Positions 20,320 to 26,763 of a stretch of DNA of 43,120 bases are shown one piece after another. The position numbers and the translations under genes were made by a program. Where the stretch lies: positions 1 through 43,120 of the forward strand of contig CACBPV010000008.1 of the NCBI GenBank assembly GCA_902541215.1. Direction: 5' to 3'. How positions within the stretch are numbered: the stretch's first letter is position 1; the number at the start of each line of letters is the position of its first letter. This stretch comes from an uncultured Alphaproteobacteria bacterium. GTDB taxonomy: Bacteria > Pseudomonadota > Alphaproteobacteria > HIMB59 > GCA-002718135. The notes under the pieces are model-generated. The model did no database searches. It saw only the letters and a program-made list of their open reading frames with translations, and was not told the DNA's origin.

Positions 20320-21147
20320 GTGTTTAAAAATATTTTTTTGGCTTCATATCCTAAATCTGGAAATACTTGGCTTAGATCAATAATTCTTTCCTCACTACAA
20401 CAAAACAATATTATCAATATAAAAGATTTATCAAAAATAAGATTGTTATCAGATAAAATGAACTTCATTTCATTTAAAAATAAGATTTATGATAAAAAAG
20501 GATTGATAGATTATGATTGGATGTCAAAAAACCTTATTTTATGTCAGAAAAAACTTAATGAAAAAACTAAATATAATTTTTTTTTTAAAACTCATAGTGT
20601 GAGGCACAAAAGTTTTACAAATAAAACTGTAAATGCAGGTTTTATTTATATTGTCCGAGATCCTAGAGATATAGTTGTATCATTAAGTAATTTTACAGGA
20701 ATAAATTTGGATGAAGCTATAAATCAAATTGTTTTTAATAAACAACTAATGACGAATGCAAATGGCGCTAGAGAATTGGTTTCCAATTGGGATTTAAATA
20801 TAAAATCTTGGTTAGAATACAAAAGTGTCCCAAGTTTATTTATTAGATATGAAGATCTATTATTTAAATCAAATAACACAATATTAAAAATTATTACTTT
20901 TATAAATATAATTACGAATAAAAATATTTTAAATAATAAAAAAAATATTGATGAAATTGCAAAAAATACCAGCTTTAAAACATTACAATTTCAAGAAGCC
21001 TTAAATGGTTTTGATGAAGCATCTAAGCATTCAAAATTTTTTAGATCAGGTACATCTAATCAATGGAAAGATATATTATCTAATTCACAAGCTAAGCTTA
21101 TTGAGAAAAACTTAAAATCAATGATGAGATATTTTAATTATATTTAG
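20320..21147 (+). CDS. Sulfotransferase-domain protein (cassette 4 cargo; GTG start)
   Basis: PAPS-binding FLASYPKSGNTWLRSI and FIYIVRDPRDIVVSLSNF motifs. Confidence 0.9.
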   Translation: MFKNIFLASYPKSGNTWLRSIILSSLQQNNIINIKDLSKIRLLSDKMNFISFKNKIYDKKGLIDYDWMSKNLILCQKKLNEKTKYNFFFKTHSVRHKSFTNKTVNAGFIYIVRDPRDIVVSLSNFTGINLDEAINQIVFNKQLMTNANGARELVSNWDLNIKSWLEYKSVPSLFIRYEDLLFKSNNTILKIITFINIITNKNILNNKKNIDEIAKNTSFKTLQFQEALNGFDEASKHSKFFRSGTSNQWKDILSNSQAKLIEKNLKSMMRYFNYI

Positions 21148-21154
21148 AAGATAA

Positions 21155-21244
21155 TGGCGGAGAGAGTGAGATTCGAACTCACGAACGAGTTGCCCCGTTG
21201 CCGGTTTTCAAGACCGGTGCTTTCAACCGCTCAGCCATCTCATT
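21155..21244 (-). tRNA. tRNA-Ser (anticodon TGA), probably defective at its 5' end
   Basis: Complete D, anticodon, variable and T arms plus CCA, but 5' acceptor strand AATGAGA pairs with only 4 of 7 positions of TCTCTCC. Confidence 0.6.
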
Positions 21245-21249
21245 TTCGT

Positions 21250-21270
21250 GTCCCACTTACGTCCCACTTT
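21250..21270 (+). repeat. Arm-like direct repeat pair, cassette 4 right
   Basis: GTCCCACTTACGTCCCACTTT; GTCCCACTT at 21250 and 21261, 11 bp apart; same family as the left end. Confidence 0.8.
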
Positions 21271-21333
21271 ATTTAAAATTTCTAAGCTGCGATAGAATAT
21301 TTATTAAGAAAATCAATAACTCAATCGTACTTG

Positions 21334-21384
21334 GCAACCTTGCCAAGGTTGAAGTCGAGGGTTCGAATCCCTTCGCCCGCTCCA
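21334..21384 (+). repeat. Displaced 51-bp tRNA-Gly 3' fragment, copy 4
   Basis: Identical to 17151-17201. Confidence 0.98.
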
Positions 21385-21578
21385 AAATTAATAATCCTAA
21401 AAAAAATAGCACAAGAGTAGCCAATTGTTTAACAAATTTTAATGGTTTGCCTCTTTGGATATTTGTCTTTCTTCGGATAACAAAATTATTTCTGCCTCAT
21501 TAAGTTACCAATTTCGTTTCAGTTGAATGACAAAAACCTAAAATTATGATGTGCCCTTTTTTATTAACTGCTTTAATA

Positions 21579-22115
21579 TTATTTTGTTATTTCAACTATA
21601 ACATCATCGTTTCTATCTTTTAATTTTCTAAAATCAAAAATTTTAGCATTATGACTTAAACGTCTAAAAAATATTCCAACACTATCTATATTCCTAACAT
21701 CCTCTATAATATACAAACCTTTACGTTTGAGTTTGTGATACAAAATCGCAAAAGTAAATATTTGATCAGTAAAAATATGTGAGCCATCATCAATTATTAA
21801 GTCTAGGCTATCTATAGAGCTAAAAGTTTTTGAATCAGTTGCGTCTCCCTTTATTACTGTAATTCTTTTATTTGATGGTTTATAATCAATTTTTTCAATT
21901 TCTACTCCTATTATCTTAGAGTTAGGAAAATATTCACTCCACATTTCCAATGACAATCCAGTTGAAACACCTATTTCAAGTATGTTTAGTCTTTCATATC
22001 TAATATCAATAAATCTTTTATTATAATATTTTTCTATATAGCTATGAGCCGTACCTTTATCGCCAGAGCCTTCAGGTGATGAATATTTATTATAAATTTC
22101 ATTTAATGTTTTCAT
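21579..22115 (-). CDS. Class I SAM-dependent methyltransferase
   Basis: ILEIGVSTGLSLEMWSEYFPNSKIIGVEI...LDLIIDDGSHIF...IIEDV. Confidence 0.85.
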   Translation of the reverse strand: MKTLNEIYNKYSSPEGSGDKGTAHSYIEKYYNKRFIDIRYERLNILEIGVSTGLSLEMWSEYFPNSKIIGVEIEKIDYKPSNKRITVIKGDATDSKTFSSIDSLDLIIDDGSHIFTDQIFTFAILYHKLKRKGLYIIEDVRNIDSVGIFFRRLSHNAKIFDFRKLKDRNDDVIVEITK

Positions 22116-22179
22116 TCTAAATCTTTAAATTTTTTACTATGAATTTGACTGATTGTTTTTTTATTTAATATAAATAAAT

Positions 22180-22866
22180 TCATTTATTTAAAATATTATT
22201 TTGTAATATTTCTAAATCTTTAGAAAAATATTTTCCTGAAACTTTTTCATAGATATAATGATCATAATTTATCCAATTTCTAGAACGTCGCCCAGTTTTA
22301 TCTTTTGAATGATTAAATTTAAGATGATTAAAAATAACTTCTTTTATTTCGATAAAACGATCTAGTTCTATTGCTAAATTTTGTGTGTATTTATCTAAAT
22401 ATCTATGCATAAAAAAAGGTGGAACAAAATATCCTAAAGTTTCTACCCACTTTTTATGTACAGTAGGATGCGGACATCGCATAAATTTACCCTGTGGTTT
22501 ATCTGTGCGCCCATCATCAACTGTAATAACAAATATTTTATCAGCATATTTACTTGCTTCATTTTCAATAATTTTGTCCCATCCTTTAGTAAGAATTTCA
22601 ACATCATCACCTATTAAAGTTAACAAATCTCCTTTTGTAGCAAAGGCCATTTGATTCCAGAGATAGCTTGTGGGCATACTTTCAGAAACAAAATATTTTT
22701 CTATACCGTTTATTTTAAACAAGTTTACATATTCATCAAAAAAACTATCCTCTCTTTGAATACAAAAGTGTAATTCATTAATATCTGACTGTGTGTTGAT
22801 AAAAGATTTATAAAGATTTAAAGCTTGTTTGGGTCTTCCTCTAGTAGGACAAAGTAGAGATATCAT
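22180..22866 (-). CDS. GT-A-like glycosyltransferase family protein
   Basis: ISLLCPTRGRPKQALNLYKSF...GDLLTLIGDDVEILTKGWD. Confidence 0.75.
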   Translation of the reverse strand: MISLLCPTRGRPKQALNLYKSFINTQSDINELHFCIQREDSFFDEYVNLFKINGIEKYFVSESMPTSYLWNQMAFATKGDLLTLIGDDVEILTKGWDKIIENEASKYADKIFVITVDDGRTDKPQGKFMRCPHPTVHKKWVETLGYFVPPFFMHRYLDKYTQNLAIELDRFIEIKEVIFNHLKFNHSKDKTGRRSRNWINYDHYIYEKVSGKYFSKDLEILQNNILNK

Positions 22867-22947
22867 TTAAAATTTATTTAATTTTCCATTATTTATACAT
22901 TTATTATTTTTATTTTACAAATTATCCACTGATGTTACATAGAACTA

Positions 22948-23631
22948 ATGAAAATCGCAAATTTATTCCCCCTTGCAATTGGCCAAGACACTATCAATTT
23001 GGATGAGGCTGAAAGACTACTTTTGGTTAATGAGATAAATAAAATGAGAGCCAGAGAACTTGAAGTTAATAAATCTTCATATGCTTGGACTGGCGATACA
23101 AAAGGTCATGAGTTTTTATTTCAAAATGATTTATTTAAAAATTTAGCAAAAAAAATCTCACACACAGTGATTAAATATCTAAAAACTTTAGAAATTAATA
23201 CTGATTTATTAGATATATATTATCAAAGATCATGGGCGACTTTTACAGAAGAATTACAACAAATAAACTTTCACACTCACTCCCAATCTAATATAAGTTT
23301 TGCTTATTATTTGTTAAAACCAGCTAATTCAGGTGGAATAATTTTTAAATCCAATCAACAACAGAACGAAATAGCAAAAAATATATTCACGGAAAGTAAA
23401 ATTGAAAAATCTCTAATAAATAAAGCAAATGTTTATAATTCTGATAAATCTTTTTTTGATCTAGCTCAAGATTCTATAGTTATTTTTCCATCTAAAACAC
23501 CTCATGCTACAACTCCTAATAAATCAAAATCAATTAGAATATCAATATCTGGAGACATTACTATTATGTTAAAAGATAGTTCGGGCTTTGAGCACATAAT
23601 GCCCAATTTTAATCATTGGACAAAATTTTAG
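22948..23631 (+). CDS. Putative 2OG-Fe(II) oxygenase (TIGR02466-like)
   Basis: LFPLAIGQ, INFHTHSQSNISFAYYLLKPANSGGIIF, VIFPSKTPHATTPN. Confidence 0.75.
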   Translation: MKIANLFPLAIGQDTINLDEAERLLLVNEINKMRARELEVNKSSYAWTGDTKGHEFLFQNDLFKNLAKKISHTVIKYLKTLEINTDLLDIYYQRSWATFTEELQQINFHTHSQSNISFAYYLLKPANSGGIIFKSNQQQNEIAKNIFTESKIEKSLINKANVYNSDKSFFDLAQDSIVIFPSKTPHATTPNKSKSIRISISGDITIMLKDSSGFEHIMPNFNHWTKF

Positions 23632-23668
23632 GAATTAAAAAAAAGAAACTGTTTTTAATAAATAGACC

Positions 23669-24430
23669 ATGAAAAATCCAATTGTAATCTATACGGATCA
23701 CATTGTTAGTAGAACAGTATGTTACAATTTTGCAAAGGGATCTGGCTCTCTTCTTTGCGATGTAAAAAACTTTAAAGAATATAACAAAACAATTGCTACC
23801 TATGGGATTTTAAGAGGTACCTATGAGATTATAAAAAAAGTAAATAACTATTATTATATGGATCATGGGTATTTTAATCAATCAAAAAGAATATTTAATA
23901 ATAACAAGACAGAAATAGTAAATCTTGATGGCTACTTCCGGATTGTTTTTAATAACTTTATTCATAATGGTGAAGGTGACTTTCCGAATGATAGATTTGA
24001 TAAATTAAATTTAAAAATTTCTGATCGTAACAAATCAGGGAGTTATATTGTAATGTCCGAACCTTCAGAAAGTATGAAAAAATTATACAACGTCTTAAAC
24101 TGGTCAGAAGATACAAAAAAAATTATTAAAAAGTTTTCAGATAGAAAGATAATATTACATAATAAGTATTCAAAAAAACCACTAAATGAATTGCTGAAAA
24201 ATGCTTGGGCATTTGTCAGTCTTCAATCCACAGCTGGCTTTAATGCTATGCTTGATGGCGTTCCTGCTTATTTCACTGAAAATACACTTAAAAATATTAA
24301 CAACATAGAAGATATTGAAAACCCCACTATCAATTACAAAATTTTTAATAATCTAGCTTATGGCCAATGGACATTGAAAGAAATGGCAAGTGGAGAAGCT
24401 TGGGAACATATAGCTCATTATAACAAGTAA
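23669..24430 (+). CDS. Hypothetical, possibly polysaccharide/surface-related
   Basis: Intact 253-aa ORF; AWAFVSLQSTAGFNAMLDGVPAYFT resembles the C-terminal region of some capsule-related transferases. Confidence 0.55.
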   Translation: MKNPIVIYTDHIVSRTVCYNFAKGSGSLLCDVKNFKEYNKTIATYGILRGTYEIIKKVNNYYYMDHGYFNQSKRIFNNNKTEIVNLDGYFRIVFNNFIHNGEGDFPNDRFDKLNLKISDRNKSGSYIVMSEPSESMKKLYNVLNWSEDTKKIIKKFSDRKIILHNKYSKKPLNELLKNAWAFVSLQSTAGFNAMLDGVPAYFTENTLKNINNIEDIENPTINYKIFNNLAYGQWTLKEMASGEAWEHIAHYNK

Positions 24431-24435
24431 TTTTA

Positions 24436-25038
24436 TCACTTTGATTTCATTTGTACTATTATATTGAAACTTATAACTATTCTTTCATCATTAGAAAGAT
24501 TTTCATTTACTGAGTGATCAAGATAACTGGGAAATAATACTAACGCACCTTCCTTGGGACTAATTCCATTTACTTGTGCATTTAAAAAGTTTGGCGCCTT
24601 TATGTTGGGATGTGAATACACTGCAGCAGGCCTTGGATCATAAAATACTATATCACCACATTTATGTGGGGCTCTCACATAATAAGCTCCACTAATAGTA
24701 CTATTTCCATGCTGGTGCCTTAAGTTGGCTGCGCCACCTGTATTTATTATTGCCCACATGTTATTTATTTTAACTATCTGTTTTTCTTTTTCCCAATTCA
24801 TATCAAGCATTACCTTCTCTATTGCCGGCAAGATAAAAGAAATAAATCTTTGAGGTTTATTTCTTTCAAGGTCGAAATCTTTAGAGTGCCAACCTTTTAC
24901 ATTGCTTTTATTTATACCAACTTGATCTTTAGTTTGTTCTGATTTTATAAAGTCATACATTTCTTCGTTAACAACTTTATAATTATTAAGCTGTATAGTC
25001 CAAACAGGTGTTGGAAAAAGTAAATTGGGTTTGTTCAT
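24436..25038 (-). CDS. Putative 2OG-Fe(II) oxygenase (TIGR02466-like)
   Basis: LFPTPVWTIQL, LRHQHGNSTISGAYYVRAPHKCGDIVFYDPRPAA, VLFPSYLDHSV. Confidence 0.85.
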   Translation of the reverse strand: MNKPNLLFPTPVWTIQLNNYKVVNEEMYDFIKSEQTKDQVGINKSNVKGWHSKDFDLERNKPQRFISFILPAIEKVMLDMNWEKEKQIVKINNMWAIINTGGAANLRHQHGNSTISGAYYVRAPHKCGDIVFYDPRPAAVYSHPNIKAPNFLNAQVNGISPKEGALVLFPSYLDHSVNENLSNDERIVISFNIIVQMKSK

Positions 25039-25104
25039 AAATATATTTTATAGCAATTTATTCTTACAGTAAACAAATCAAAAAAAAACAGATATAATTA
25101 ATAA

Positions 25105-25260
25105 TTATTTTGACTTAATATTAAAATAATTTTTAATTAACTTTATAGTTTCAATAATTCTAAAATGGTGTTCTGCAAAATTTTTTCTTCCAGAAGTTAT
25201 ATTTGAATTCTTTTTTATAAGATTTTTAACATACTTTGGAATTTTCTTTTTATTAATCAA
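25105..25260 (-). CDS. Possible 51-aa ORF (TTG start) overlapping the purH stop
   Basis: Translation INKKKIPKYVKNLIKKNSNITSGRKNFAEHHFRIIETIKLIKNYFNIKSK; TTGA start/stop overlap with the AICAR transformylase ORF; not in the supplied track. Confidence 0.3.
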   Translation of the reverse strand: MINKKKIPKYVKNLIKKNSNITSGRKNFAEHHFRIIETIKLIKNYFNIKSK

Positions 25261-26174
25261 TGTTTAAATAATCTGTTTTTTATAAAGTATAGTGAAATTT
25301 TATTTTTAATAGAAAATAAAATAATCTGCTTATCATTAATTGACCCTCCTGGCTGAGCAATGACACGACAACCGTTTTTATTGAGAATTTTTAGACTATC
25401 AGTAAATGGAAAAAATCCATCTGAAGCGCATACAAATTTTTTCTTCTTAAAATATAAATTTTTGTTTTTTATTGCATAATTTAAAGCATCAACTCTATTA
25501 GTTTGTCCCTGACCCAATCCAATAGTTTGTTTATTTCTGGTTAGAACAACTGCATTTGATTTTAAATGTTTTGCAACTTTTAGTGAAAAAATTAAATCTT
25601 CCATTAAATTAGATGAAGTATTCAAATTTGAAACTAAATTAATGAAGTTTTTGTTTATCGGTGTTAAATCTTTTGTTTGGTATAAATCACCAAAAAGTGT
25701 TGATTTATATTCAATTTTTTGTTTTTTGATATCTGGTATTCTTAATAAAATTAAGTTTTTCTTCTGCTTTAGTAAACTAATTGCATTTTCATCAAAACTT
25801 GGAGCTACAACCATTTCAAAAAAATTTTTAAAAATTTTTTTTGCTAGATGTAAATTTATCCTTTTATTTACAAGTATTATACCACCAAAAGCACTTTTTG
25901 GATCTCCTTGATATGATTTAAGAAAAGCAGATTCAATTTTTTTTGCAGATGCAACTCCACAAGGATTTGTATGTTTTATAATTATTGATGTTGGTTCCTT
26001 AAATTCATTTAAACATCTTAAACCGCTATCAATATCAATTAAGTTATTATAACTTATTTTTTTCCCACTTATTTGATAATCAAAAACTGATTTTTTTGAG
26101 TTATTAATTAAATAAGCGTTTTGATTTGGATTTTCTCCGTATCTAAGCCTAATTTTACTATTTTTTTTATTCAT
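25257..26174 (-). CDS. purH: AICAR transformylase part of PurH, as separate ORF
   Basis: LRYGENPNQNAYL, IIIKHTNPCGVASA, MVVAPSFDENAI, ASDGFFPFTDSLKILNKNGCRVIAQPGGS. Confidence 0.85.
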   Translation of the reverse strand: MNKKNSKIRLRYGENPNQNAYLINNSKKSVFDYQISGKKISYNNLIDIDSGLRCLNEFKEPTSIIIKHTNPCGVASAKKIESAFLKSYQGDPKSAFGGIILVNKRINLHLAKKIFKNFFEMVVAPSFDENAISLLKQKKNLILLRIPDIKKQKIEYKSTLFGDLYQTKDLTPINKNFINLVSNLNTSSNLMEDLIFSLKVAKHLKSNAVVLTRNKQTIGLGQGQTNRVDALNYAIKNKNLYFKKKKFVCASDGFFPFTDSLKILNKNGCRVIAQPGGSINDKQIILFSIKNKISLYFIKNRLFKH

Positions 26175-26763
26175 TAAACCATTTAAAAATTAACTTATCA
26201 TAACTACTTATTTTTTTAAAAACTTTGCCAGCCATTTTTTTTCTGAAACCTATATTTGTTTTTCCATCAAATTTTTTTAAATTTTTTATTAATTTTTCAT
26301 AGTCGCTAATATCAATTATAGGGGTTATGTATTTGAAATTTTTACTTGCCGCCCTCAACAAACTTGGGCCTCCTATATCAATCATTTCTATAATTTTTTC
26401 CTCTTCACTTTGTTTATAATATTTTTCAAATGGATATAAATTTACTATTACGATATCTATTTCAGGAACATTTAATGACAAAAATTGATTTCTATGCTTC
26501 TTATTGTTCCTTATATGAAGAAGAGAAGCATAAATCAAAGGATTTAAAGTTTTAATTCTACCATCAAACATTTCTTTAAATTTGGTTACTTTTGAAATAT
26601 CAATACATTTAAATCCTATAGACCTAATTTTTTTTCCTGTAGACCCACTTGAAATTAATTTATAATTATGTTTGATTAAATTTGAACACAAGTATCTTAA
26701 ATTTTTTTTATTATATACCGATACTAAAGCATACTTGTTTTTCAAACTTTTTCTAATGACCAT
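26167..26763 (-). CDS. purH: IMP cyclohydrolase (MGS-like) part of PurH, as separate ORF
   Basis: KYALVSVYNKKNL, LISSGSTGKKIR, MFDGRIKTLNPLIYASLL, DIVIVNLYPFEKY, IDIGGPSLLRAASKNF. Confidence 0.88.
   Translation of the reverse strand: MVIRKSLKNKYALVSVYNKKNLRYLCSNLIKHNYKLISSGSTGKKIRSIGFKCIDISKVTKFKEMFDGRIKTLNPLIYASLLHIRNNKKHRNQFLSLNVPEIDIVIVNLYPFEKYYKQSEEEKIIEMIDIGGPSLLRAASKNFKYITPIIDISDYEKLIKNLKKFDGKTNIGFRKKMAGKVFKKISSYDKLIFKWFNE

Larger units (their letters stand above)
17127..21384. mobile_element. tRNA-Gly-anchored tandem array of four small integrase-less cassettes
   Basis: Intact tRNA-Gly plus four perfect 51-bp 3' tRNA-Gly repeats in direct orientation, each interval with its own pair of end repeats and one main cargo ORF. 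Confidence 0.8.
20065..21384. mobile_element. Cassette 4 (sulfotransferase cargo)
   Basis: Interval between displaced copies 3 and 4, with GTCCCAC-type repeat pairs at both ends. Confidence 0.75.

Noticed and set aside
18506-21384. Displaced copies as additional tRNA-Gly genes
   Set aside because: All four lack the 5' acceptor strand and D-arm; only the 3' 51 bp is present.
17151-21384. CRISPR array interpretation of the 51-bp repeats
   Set aside because: Spacings of 0.5-1.3 kb contain ORFs, the repeat is tRNA-derived, and there are no cas genes.
17202-21384. Classical integron (intI/attC) or insertion sequences
   Set aside because: No integron integrase, no attC-like hairpins between cargo genes, no transposase ORF or terminal inverted repeats; cargo orientation is mixed.
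17127-21384. Assembly artefact explaining the repeats
   Set aside because: Cannot be excluded without reads, but each copy has distinct flanks with element-specific end repeats at fixed offsets, which misassembly would not create.
21198-21503. 101-aa plus ORF (MPVFKTGAFNRSAISFSCPTYVP...)
   Set aside because: Translation through antisense tRNA-Ser, the arm-like repeats and the tRNA-Gly fragment; no protein-like conservation expected.
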